This document shows, in pieces, positions 26,031 to 33,647 of a DNA stretch of 64,000 bases. Position numbers and translations under genes: made by a program. Source of the DNA: Streptomyces profundus (GTDB lineage Bacteria; Actinomycetota; Actinomycetes; Streptomycetales; Streptomycetaceae); assembly GCF_020740535.1 (NCBI RefSeq), contig NZ_CP082362.1, positions 6,011,501 to 6,075,500 of the forward strand. The letters are read 5' to 3'. Within the stretch, counting starts at the first letter, position 1. Each line of letters starts with the position of its first letter. A model generated the notes under the pieces. It ran no database searches. It was not told where the DNA came from and was given only the letters and a program-made list of their open reading frames with translations.

Positions 26031-26887
26031 GCTCCCCGACGCCCACCGCCTCCCGCACCAGGCCACGTTCCGCCAAGGGCACGCTGCTCGGCCTGCTGGC
26101 CTGGTTCGCCGGCCTGGTCTTCTTCCTGCCCGTCGCCTGGATGGTGCTGACCTCCTTCCACGCCGAGTCGGACGCGGCCAGCAACCCGCCGGCCCTCACC
26201 GCGCCCCTCACCCTGGACGGCTACCGGGAGTTCTTCGGCGCCTCCACCGGCACCGACCCCTGGCCACCTCTGATCAACTCGCTGACCGCCTCGCTGGCGT
26301 CCACCGCGCTGGTGCTGCTGCTGGCGCTGCCCGCCGCCTACGCGCTCTCCATCCGGCCGGTGAAGGCCTGGCGCGATGTGCTGTTCTTCTTCCTCTCCAC
26401 CAAGATGCTGCCCGTGGTGGCCGGGCTGCTGCCCATCTACCTCTTCGCCAAGAACACCGGACTGCTGGACAACATCTGGCTGTTGGTCCTCCTCTACACC
26501 TCCATGAACCTGCCGATCGCGGTGTGGATGCTCCAGTCCTTCCTCGCCGAGGTGCCGATCTCGGTGATTGAGGCGGCCCAACTCGACGGCGCCCGACTGC
26601 CCGTGCTGCTCAGCCGGGTGATCGCCCCGATCGTGCTGCCCGGCATCGCCGCCACCGCGCTGATCTGTTTCATCTTCAGCTGGAACGAGTTGCTCTTCGC
26701 CCGGGTGCTCACCGGCGTCGTCGCCGAGACCGCGCCGGTCTTCCTCACCAGCTTCATCACCAGCCAGGGCCTCTTCCTCGCCCAGCTGTCCGCCGCCGCC
26801 ATCGCCATCTCGCTGCCGGTGCTCGCCGCCGGCTTCGCCGCCCAGGACAAACTCGTCCAGGGCCTCTCGCTAGGAGCAGTCAAGTGA
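26027..26887 (+). CDS. Polyol ABC transporter permease (MalG type)
   Basis: The 286-residue protein has six predicted membrane helices and the EAA loop VIEAAQLDGARLPVLLSRVIAPIVLPG. It pairs with the preceding MalF-type permease to form the channel. The ATG at 26027 overlaps the previous stop, and GAGGAGGG 10 bases upstream is a strong ribosome site. Its own stop overlaps the dehydrogenase start (GTGA), so transport and oxidation of the substrate are co-translated. Confidence 0.93.
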   Translation: MSSPTPTASRTRPRSAKGTLLGLLAWFAGLVFFLPVAWMVLTSFHAESDAASNPPALTAPLTLDGYREFFGASTGTDPWPPLINSLTASLASTALVLLLALPAAYALSIRPVKAWRDVLFFFLSTKMLPVVAGLLPIYLFAKNTGLLDNIWLLVLLYTSMNLPIAVWMLQSFLAEVPISVIEAAQLDGARLPVLLSRVIAPIVLPGIAATALICFIFSWNELLFARVLTGVVAETAPVFLTSFITSQGLFLAQLSAAAIAISLPVLAAGFAAQDKLVQGLSLGAVK

Positions 26888-27873
26888 AAGCCGCCCTGAT
26901 CGAGTCCGTGGGCACGGTCACCGTCACCACCGTGCCCGACCCGGCCCCCGGCCCCCGCGAGGTGGTCGTCAGGGTCGCCGCCTGCGGACTGTGCGGCACC
27001 GATCTGCACATCCGACAGGGCGAGTTCGCCCCGACGCTGCCCGTGGTGCCGGGGCACGAGTTCGCCGGCGAGGTGGTCGCGGTGGGCGGTGACGTCCACG
27101 AACGCGCCATCGGCGACCGGGTCGCCGTCGACCCCTCCCTCTACTGCCACGAGTGCCGATACTGCCGCAGCGGCCACAGCAACCTCTGCGACCGGTGGGC
27201 CGCCATCGGCGTCACCGTCGCCGGCGGCGCCGCCGAGTACGCGGTGGCCCCCGTCGCCAACTGCGTGCCGCTGCCCGACCATGTCGCCACGGAGGACGCG
27301 GCGCTGATCGAGCCGCTGTCCTGCGCGGTGCGTGGCTACGACGTGCTGCGCTCCACGCTCGGCGCCCGGGTGCTGATCTACGGCTCGGGCACCATGGGCC
27401 TGATGATGCTGGAGTTGGCCAAACGGACCGGCGCCAGCGCCGTCGACGTGGTGGACATCAACCCCGAACGGCTCGCCACAGCCGGTCAGTTGGGCTGTTC
27501 CAACACGGCGGGCAACGCCGACGAGCTTGACCGCCCCCAGGGCTGGGACATCGTGGTGGACGCCACGGGCAACGCGGCGGCCATCCAGGACGGCCTCGGC
27601 CGGGTGGCCAAGGCCGGCACCTTCCTCCAATTCGGCGTCGCCGACTACGCCACCACCGCCACCATCGAGCCCTACCGCATCTACAACCAGGAGATCACCA
27701 TCACCGGCTCGATGGCGGTGCTGCACAGCTACGAACGCGCCGCGGAGCTGTTCGCCACCGGCGTCCTCGACCCCGGCGTCTTCATCAGCGACCGGCTGCC
27801 GCTGGACGACTACCCGGCGGCCCTTGACCGCTTCGCCGCGGGCGTCGGCCGGAAGATCGTGGTCCGCCCCTGA
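26884..27873 (+). CDS. Zinc-dependent polyol (sorbitol-type) dehydrogenase
   Basis: The 329-residue protein is a medium-chain alcohol dehydrogenase. Catalytic zinc ligands lie in CGLCGTD (Cys) and PGHEFAG (His-Glu). The structural zinc site is the four-Cys segment CHECRYCRSGHSNLC. The NAD site is near YGSGTMGLMMLEL. In this operon the likely reaction is oxidation of the imported polyol to a ketose. It is the last gene of the transport operon, since the next gene is 110 bases away and unrelated. Confidence 0.92.
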   Translation: MKAALIESVGTVTVTTVPDPAPGPREVVVRVAACGLCGTDLHIRQGEFAPTLPVVPGHEFAGEVVAVGGDVHERAIGDRVAVDPSLYCHECRYCRSGHSNLCDRWAAIGVTVAGGAAEYAVAPVANCVPLPDHVATEDAALIEPLSCAVRGYDVLRSTLGARVLIYGSGTMGLMMLELAKRTGASAVDVVDINPERLATAGQLGCSNTAGNADELDRPQGWDIVVDATGNAAAIQDGLGRVAKAGTFLQFGVADYATTATIEPYRIYNQEITITGSMAVLHSYERAAELFATGVLDPGVFISDRLPLDDYPAALDRFAAGVGRKIVVRP

Positions 27874-27983
27874 GCGGGCGTCACCGCTGGGCGCCGCCCG
27901 GCCGCCCCGCCCGAGACGCTCGCTTATGCGGTCGAGAGCGTGGCGGATGGGCGCGGCCGGCGGCGGTCGCTTGACTGGGCCAC

Positions 27984-28463
27984 ATGACCACTCTGGCCCT
28001 GCTCGGCGCGCTCCTCACCCTGGTACTGGCGGCGGTCGTCGCCGGCACGTTCTTCGCGTTCTCCGTGTCGGTGCTGCCCGGCCTGAACACCCTGGAGCCC
28101 GAGCGGGCGGTCGCCTCCATGCGGGCGATGAACGCCAAGATCCTCAACCCGCTCTTCCTGACGCCCTTCATGGCCGTGCCGCTGACGGCGATCGCGACCG
28201 CGCTCGCGCTGCTGGCCCTCGGCCACCGAGCCGCCGCCCTCGCCTTCGTCGCCGCCGCGGTCACCTACGCGGTGGGCGCCTTCCTGCCCACGGTGGCGGT
28301 GAACGTCCCCCTCAACGAGGCCCTCGCCACGGGCACCGCCGACCCCGCCACCAGCTGGCAGGACTTCGCCCCCCGCTGGGCCCACTTCAACGCGCTGCGC
28401 ACGGCCTCCGGCACGGCCACCGTCCTCCTCTCCGCCGTCGGCCTCCACCTGTGGCCCCGCTGA
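27984..28463 (+). CDS. DUF1772 / anthrone oxygenase-like membrane protein
   Basis: The 159-residue protein has four predicted membrane helices and the DUF1772 signatures NPLF, NVPLNE and W-x6-N-x2-R near the C-terminus. Some relatives are anthrone oxygenases of aromatic polyketide pathways, but most Streptomyces copies are of unknown function and this one is not near an aromatic PKS. No clear ribosome site is seen before the ATG. Its stop codon falls inside the first copy of a GC-rich repeat. Confidence 0.8.
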   Translation: MTTLALLGALLTLVLAAVVAGTFFAFSVSVLPGLNTLEPERAVASMRAMNAKILNPLFLTPFMAVPLTAIATALALLALGHRAAALAFVAAAVTYAVGAFLPTVAVNVPLNEALATGTADPATSWQDFAPRWAHFNALRTASGTATVLLSAVGLHLWPR

Positions 28464-29242
28464 TCGCTGCGCGCTGGCGCCAAGCGGTACCGGCCACCGG
28501 CCGAACCGGCGGCCTGGGCGTCCGCCCACCGGCCGGGACGGCCGTTCTCCCCACCCGGGCTCCCGCGCCGGGGGCGTGGTCGCCGGGGGGTGTTCGGGCG
28601 GGCGGCCGGGTCGTCCGCGCTGGCACGCGGGGCTGTTGGCCGGGTCGTCCGTTCTTCCCCGCCGGGGCGTTCGGCTACTGGCCGGGCCAGCGGTTCCCCC
28701 GCCGGGGCTCCCGCCCACCGGCCCGGGGCGGCCGTTCTCCCCGCCTGGGCTCCCGCGCTGGGGCGCGGTCGCCGGCGGGGGGTGTTTTGGGCGGCCGGTT
28801 GGGTGTTCGCGCTGGCGCGCGGGCCGTTGGCCGGGGGTGCGGTGCTGTTGCCCGGCATTGCGGCTGATCGCTGCGCGCTGGCGCTAAGCGGCACCGACCA
28901 CCGGGCACGCCGGCGGCCCCCACCCGCGCTGGCGCGCGGGGCTACAGGCAGGGGCGGTCGTTGTCCCCGTCCGCGCCGTCCGCGCTGGCGCGCTCCCGGC
29001 CACCGGCCGGGACGGCCGCCCGGGGCGTTCCCGCTGGTGCGCGGGGCTACCGTCCGCGCTCCCGCGCCGTCCGCGCCGTCCGCGCTCCCGGCCACCGGCC
29101 GGGACGGTCGGTCGGGTGTTCGCGCTGGCGCGCTCCGCGCTCCCGCGTTGGCGCCAAGCGGTACCGACCACCGGCCGCGCCGGTCGTTCTCGCCGCCGTT
29201 CGCGCGGTCGCGCCGTCGCGCGGTCGCCGGTGGTTGGAGGGC
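28459..29242. repeat. 0.8 kb GC-rich repeat mosaic without genes
   Basis: A 42-base unit at 28459-28500, starting GCTGATCGCTGCGCGCTGG, recurs at 28863-28904 with three mismatches and in part at 29145-29174. A unit of about 87 bases at 28523-28609 recurs at 28712-28797. CCACCGGCCGGGACGG and GCGCTGGCGCGCGGGGCTAC recur four times each in varied form. Open frames on both strands are low-complexity Arg/Pro/Ala text with no domain or ribosome site, so I read this as non-coding. The mosaic fills the gap between the DUF1772 gene and the methyltransferase. Confidence 0.75.
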
Positions 29243-30057
29243 TATGGCCGGCAGAGTAGTTCGCCGTGGGGGACGAGGAACCAGCCGTCGGGGTCGGTGC
29301 CCCAGGTGTGCCAGGCGGTGGCGGTGGCGTGCAGGTCCTCGGTGGTCGCGTGGCCGCCGAGGAGGGCGAGGTCGGCGAAGGGGGTGGCGGTCGTCCGCTC
29401 CGCCCACAGGCCGCTCCACCACGCGCGGTCGGCCTCGTCCGCGAAGCACCACGCCGAGGCGGTCGGGGTGATCTCGCCGAAGCCCGCCGCCCTGGCCCAG
29501 GCGAAGAGCCTGCGTCCCGCGTCCGGCTCGCCGCCCTCCGCCCGCGCCACCCGCCGATAGCGCTCCAGCCAGGTGTCAAGGCCCCGGTGCTCGGGGAACC
29601 ACGTCATCGCCGCGTAGTCGGCGTCCCGGACGGCGACCACTCCGCCGGGGCGGCAGACCCGGCGCATCTCGCGCAGGGCGCGCACCGGGTCGGGGAGATG
29701 CTGGAGCACCTGGTGGGCGTGGACGACATCGAAGGAGTCGTCGTCGAAGGCCAGCGCATGGGCGTCGGCCGTTGCGAAACGGATGTCGGTGAGGCCCCTG
29801 GACTCCGCCTCGGCGCGGGCCGCCGCCAGGATGCCGGGCGCGTGGTCCACGGCGGTCACGGGCCCGGGGGCCACCCGCCCCGCCAGGTCGGCGGTGAGCG
29901 TGCCAGGGCCGCAGCCGATGTCCAACAGGGCCTGCCCGGGGCGCAGTTCGGGCAGCAGATAGGCGGCGGAGTTCTCCGCGGTGCGCCAGCGGTGGGAGCG
30001 CAGCACCGAGGCATGGTGCCCATGGACGTAACGGGACTCCTGAGGCGTCTTCGACAT
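29242..30057 (-). CDS. Class I SAM-dependent methyltransferase
   Basis: The 271-residue protein is a UbiE/Methyltransf_11 type enzyme: LLDIGCGPGTLTADLA is motif I, then AVDHAPGIL, FATADAHAL and FDVVHAHQVLQHLPDP. The C-terminal third, rich in Trp and acidic residues (CFADEADRAWWSGLWAERTT), is shared with a group of actinobacterial small-molecule methyltransferases. The substrate is unknown. Its 3' end abuts the repeat mosaic. It is divergent from the MBL hydrolase gene. Confidence 0.88.
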   Translation of the reverse strand: MSKTPQESRYVHGHHASVLRSHRWRTAENSAAYLLPELRPGQALLDIGCGPGTLTADLAGRVAPGPVTAVDHAPGILAAARAEAESRGLTDIRFATADAHALAFDDDSFDVVHAHQVLQHLPDPVRALREMRRVCRPGGVVAVRDADYAAMTWFPEHRGLDTWLERYRRVARAEGGEPDAGRRLFAWARAAGFGEITPTASAWCFADEADRAWWSGLWAERTTATPFADLALLGGHATTEDLHATATAWHTWGTDPDGWFLVPHGELLCRP

Positions 30058-30217
30058 GCCGACACCCTCCCCCTCGTCTCAGAGTCCGGTCAATATCGTT
30101 CCGTATCATGGACGCCGTCACTGGATCGGCCCAGGGGGCCGGGCCGCCCGGATGGCCCCCAGGCGTGGCCGTGCTGCGCTGAAAGCGTGAGTCGCCGCGC
30201 GTTGGGAGAGGGGCCCC

Positions 30218-31270
30218 ATGACGGACCGGACGGAACCAACCGAGCGGCCCGGGCCGGCCGCCAGCGCCGATCCGGGTGGCCGGCGGTCGACCCCGCCGCG
30301 CCCGCTCTTCCAGCGGCGGCTCTGGCCGCGCGGCTTCGCCGACCGGCTCACCGAGCCGCTGCCCGGGCTTCGCCCGATGCTGCGGGCCGTCCGGCAGGGC
30401 GCGCTGCGCCCCGGCGCCTCCGCCCGTTACGCCGCGGCCGGGCTGCCGGTCGCGCCCGAGCCGGTGCCGGACGTCGGCCCGGACACGGTGGCCGTCAGCT
30501 GGGCCGGGCACGCGAGTTGGGTGGTCCGCATCGGAGGGCTGACGGTGCTCACCGACCCCGTCTGGTCGCGCAAGATCCTCGGCACCCCGCCGCGGCTCAC
30601 ACCCGTCGGCGTGCCCTGGAGCGCGCTGCCGCCGGTGGACGCCGTGGTGATCTCGCACAACCACTACGACCACCTGGACGCGCCGACCCTCAAACGGCTG
30701 CCCCGGCTGACCCCGCTCTTCGTGCCGGCGGCGCTGGGCGACTGGTTCCGCCGCAAGGGCTTCACCCGGGTGACCGAGCTCGACTGGTGGGAGAGCGCCG
30801 AACTCCCCGCCGCCGGCGGGCCGGTGCGGTTCGACTTCGTGCCGGCCCACCACTGGTCGCGGCGCGGGCTGCTGGACACCTGCCGGACGCTCTGGGGCGG
30901 TTGGGTGCTCTCGGACGGCGCTGGCCAGCGGGTCTACTTCGCCGGGGACAGCGGCTATGGCCACTGGTTCGCCGAGATAGGCGCCCGCTATCCCGGCATC
31001 GACCTGGCGCTCCTGCCGATCGGCGCCTACGCCCCGCCCTGGCTGCTGCGGCCCGTCCATGTCGACCCCGAGGAGGCCGTCCGCGCCTGTCAGGACCTGG
31101 GTGCGACGCTGATGGCCCCGATGCACTGGGGCACGTTCTCCCTCTCCGCCGAGCCTCCGCTGGAGCCGCTGGTCCGCGTCCGCGCCGCCTGGCGCGCGGC
31201 CGGCCGCGCGCCCGAGGACCTCTGGGACCTCCCCATCGGCGCCAGCCGCGTCCTCGAACGCGACCCCTGA
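30218..31270 (+). CDS. MBL-fold metallohydrolase (NAPE-PLD-like)
   Basis: The 350-residue protein carries VISHNHYDHLDAPTL, the HxHxDH metal site of metallo-beta-lactamase hydrolases, with later ligands in VPAHHWSRRG, FAGDSGYG and MAPMHWGTF. This combination, with the TDPVWSRK segment, matches the N-acyl-phosphatidylethanolamine phospholipase D-like group. In bacteria the substrate is unknown. The N-terminal 40 residues are Pro/Arg-rich. It stands alone on the plus strand. Confidence 0.85.
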   Translation: MTDRTEPTERPGPAASADPGGRRSTPPRPLFQRRLWPRGFADRLTEPLPGLRPMLRAVRQGALRPGASARYAAAGLPVAPEPVPDVGPDTVAVSWAGHASWVVRIGGLTVLTDPVWSRKILGTPPRLTPVGVPWSALPPVDAVVISHNHYDHLDAPTLKRLPRLTPLFVPAALGDWFRRKGFTRVTELDWWESAELPAAGGPVRFDFVPAHHWSRRGLLDTCRTLWGGWVLSDGAGQRVYFAGDSGYGHWFAEIGARYPGIDLALLPIGAYAPPWLLRPVHVDPEEAVRACQDLGATLMAPMHWGTFSLSAEPPLEPLVRVRAAWRAAGRAPEDLWDLPIGASRVLERDP

Positions 31271-31449
31271 CCGCCCGGATGCCCGGCGTGAAGGCTTTGA
31301 AGCGATTCCGTGGACCTGGTCTGCCCTCGGGCAGGCGTTTGCGGCATCTGGTGGACTTTAAGGTAATTCACTTACGCGAACGGCGTGTTGCGGCACTTCC
31401 TTCGATGTGTAGCGTGCGGTGTCCGACATTCATCGTTCGAGAGGTGCTT

Positions 31450-32058
31450 ATGAACAGGCCCATACGCTTGGTCGCTCCCGCCGCGCTGGCTGCGGTCCTG
31501 ATGGTCAGTGGTTGCAGTAGTGACGAAGAGAGTGAAGGGAGCGACGACGCGCGGGCCAGCGTGGACGCCGAGGAGAGCGAGGACGCGCCGGAGCAGGCCG
31601 AGGCGGCGACCGAGGAGCCTTCCGAGGAGACCGATGCCGCCTCGGCGGAGCCGGAGATAGCGGAGGAGCCGGGGGCCACCGACGACCAGGAGAGCGCCTC
31701 CACCCCGTTCGAGGGCTACTACCTTGACCAGAGCAGCGGCGAGGGCGGGCAGATGCTTCTGGTGGACGACGGCGCGGCGCTGTTCGTCGCCTCCTACCCG
31801 AACGGTGATGTCTGCGCGGGCACCCTCGACGGAACGCACCTGTCGTTGTCCTGCGAGGGAACGGGCGACAGCCCCTGGCTGGAGACGGAGGCGACCCTCG
31901 CGGCGCTGCCCGAACCGATGAAGGGCTTTGAGATGACGTGGTCGTCCGGTGTCACATCACGCAATCTCGTCCAGGCGGCATCGGATGTGCAGGACGTCAA
32001 CGACAACGTGCGGAGCAGCGTTCCCGCGGTCGACGACTGGCTTCGAGCCCGCGCCTAG
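31450..32058 (+). CDS. Secreted lipoprotein of unknown function
   Basis: The 202-residue protein has a lipoprotein signal peptide with lipobox VSGC (Cys about residue 22), followed by a strongly acidic, Glu/Asp/Ser/Ala-rich tether to about residue 80. A compact C-terminal domain starts at TPFEGYYLDQSSGEGGQ; it has two cysteines (VCAGTLDG, LSCEGTG). No family was recognised. GAGGTG precedes the ATG. The 179-base region upstream is relatively AT-rich and should hold its promoter. Confidence 0.75.
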   Translation: MNRPIRLVAPAALAAVLMVSGCSSDEESEGSDDARASVDAEESEDAPEQAEAATEEPSEETDAASAEPEIAEEPGATDDQESASTPFEGYYLDQSSGEGGQMLLVDDGAALFVASYPNGDVCAGTLDGTHLSLSCEGTGDSPWLETEATLAALPEPMKGFEMTWSSGVTSRNLVQAASDVQDVNDNVRSSVPAVDDWLRARA

Positions 32059-32088
32059 CGAGCACGCCGAGAGGCGCGGGCCGGGGCG

Positions 32089-32724
32089 TCAGTCGCCCTC
32101 GGGGGTGGCGGGGCGGCGGCGGAGGCGGGGTAGGGCGGCGATCAGGAGGGTGAGGGCGATGGCGGCCACCACGCCCTGCCAGGGGTGGGGGAAGAGCGCG
32201 CCGCCGACCACGCCGAGGAGCCCGTAGACGCCGGCCCAGGCGATCGTGGCCGGGAGGTTGCCGCGCAGATAGACATGGACGGGGGTCCGGGAGACCAGGC
32301 AGGCGAGCATCACGGGGAGCCGGCCGGCCGGGACCAGCCGGGAGACCAACAGCAGCACGGTGCCCTGGCGTTCAAGACGCCGCTGGGCGTTCTTCAGCGT
32401 CGCCGGGGAGACATGGGCGCTGATCCGGTCCAGCCAGCGGGACCCCCGGCGGCCCAGCAGGAACAGCGCCGTGTCGCCGAGGAACGCGGCGCCCGCCGCC
32501 ACCACCCAGACCAGCAGCGAGGTGACCACCGGATCGCTGTGGTGCACGGCGACCACGGCGGCCGAGCTGACCAGCGCGCCGGTCGGCACCACGGGCACCA
32601 GCGAGCCGAGCAGCACCAGCGCGAACAGCGACGGATAGCCGATGGCCTGCTGGGCGCTCTCGCTGTTGACCGTCTCCTCCGCCGCCAGCGCGGCGCCGGC
32701 CAGCGCCACAGGCATCGCCGTCAC
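32089..32724 (-). CDS. DedA family membrane protein
   Basis: The 211-residue protein is a DedA/VTT-domain protein: GSLVPVVPTGALVSSAAVV, a central cytosolic loop (LLGRRGSRWLDRISA), then the conserved FLxSRLVPAGR-like motif LLLVSRLVPAGRLPVMLA. The family functions in lipid scrambling and membrane homeostasis. GTG at 32724 overlaps the stop of the upstream MBL gene by four bases; ATG at 32715 is an alternative start. It forms a two-gene unit with that hydrolase. Confidence 0.85.
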   Translation of the reverse strand: MTAMPVALAGAALAAEETVNSESAQQAIGYPSLFALVLLGSLVPVVPTGALVSSAAVVAVHHSDPVVTSLLVWVVAAGAAFLGDTALFLLGRRGSRWLDRISAHVSPATLKNAQRRLERQGTVLLLVSRLVPAGRLPVMLACLVSRTPVHVYLRGNLPATIAWAGVYGLLGVVGGALFPHPWQGVVAAIALTLLIAALPRLRRRPATPEGD

Positions 32725-33497
32725 CCGGCCACCGCCAGCCGCACGCTCTCCCCGTGGGTCAGCCGGTGCACCCGCACATCGGGCGCCAGCCGGGCGGCGT
32801 GCCGGTAGAACTCGTCGCCGGGGGCGTGGAACTCGTGCGGGCGCACAGCCGACATGCCCAGGGGCCAGTAGGTGCCGTAGTGCACCGGGACCGCGGTGCG
32901 GGGCCGCAGCCTGGCCAGCGCCTCGGCGGCGCGTTCCGCGTTGAGGTGGCCATGGCCGAGTCCCGGGCCCCAGCCGCCGACCGGCAGCAGCGCCGAGTCG
33001 ACCGGGCCGACCTCCTCGGCCATCCCGCCGAAGAGGTCGGTGTCCCCGGCGAAGTAGGTCCTGGCCTCGCCCTCGACGACAAAGCCGAGCGCCGCCGCCC
33101 GGTGCCGCCCGAACGGCATCCGTCGCCCGTCGTGCTCGGCGGGCACCGCCCGCACCGTGATCGGCCCCATGGTCAGCCGATCTCCCGCGGTCAGCTCGCA
33201 GAAGTGCGGCCGGGGGGCCAGCCGGCGCAGCGCCGGCACCGCGTCGAGCGTGCCGCGCGGCAGCACCAGCGGGACGCCGGCGGGCAGGGTGGCCAGCGAG
33301 CGCAGATGCAGATGGTCCCGGTGCAGGTGGGAGACCAGCACCAGGTCCACGTCGCGGGCCCGGGGCGGCGGCAGCGTTCCCCGGCGGCGTCTCAGATGGG
33401 CGCAGCGGCGGGTGAGCAGCGGATCGGTGAGCACGGCCGTGCCGGAGTCGCGGACCGTGGCCGTGGCATGACCCCACCAGGTGATCTCCACGGACAT
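32721..33497 (-). CDS. MBL-fold hydrolase (UlaG-like)
   Basis: The 258-residue protein starts MSVEITWWGHATATV and contains LVSHLHRDHLHLRSL, the metal-binding HxHxDH motif, followed by PAEHDGRR, FAGDTDLF and VPVHYGTYWPLG. This is the UlaG/YtnP-like branch of metallo-beta-lactamase folds, acting on lactones or phosphodiesters. GGGAGGAG eight bases before ATG 33497 sets the start; the frame itself is open to 33812. It is coupled to the DedA gene. Confidence 0.87.
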   Translation of the reverse strand: MSVEITWWGHATATVRDSGTAVLTDPLLTRRCAHLRRRRGTLPPPRARDVDLVLVSHLHRDHLHLRSLATLPAGVPLVLPRGTLDAVPALRRLAPRPHFCELTAGDRLTMGPITVRAVPAEHDGRRMPFGRHRAAALGFVVEGEARTYFAGDTDLFGGMAEEVGPVDSALLPVGGWGPGLGHGHLNAERAAEALARLRPRTAVPVHYGTYWPLGMSAVRPHEFHAPGDEFYRHAARLAPDVRVHRLTHGESVRLAVAG

Positions 33498-33647
33498 GGG
33501 CGCTCCTCCCTCGATCGCGTGTTCGGTCGGTGGCGGGTCGGTGGGACGTCGGGCCGGTCGGCCCCGGTCAAGGATGCCAGGTGGCGCGCGGGGCGGCGGC
33601 GGGAGAAAGGGGGGCGCTCCGACGCCGGACCCCGCTGATCGGTAAGG

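Noticed and set aside
27984..28463. Anthrone oxygenase as part of the polyketide cluster
   Set aside because: The cluster is a modular PKS ending near 8030, 20 kb away; DUF1772 proteins are widespread with unknown function.
28459..29242. CRISPR array or insertion sequence
   Set aside because: Repeat units vary in length and spacing, there are no uniform spacers, no cas or transposase gene and no terminal inverted repeats with target duplication.
28265..29452. Long minus-strand frame through the repeat mosaic
   Set aside because: The repeated Arg/Pro/Ala segments appear in several frames, as expected from repeated DNA; there is no start signal or conserved domain.
29266..32058. 930-codon plus-strand frame across three genes
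   Set aside because: It only reflects lack of stops in GC-rich DNA. The part from 31450 is the real lipoprotein gene; the rest is antisense to the methyltransferase or out of frame with the MBL hydrolase.
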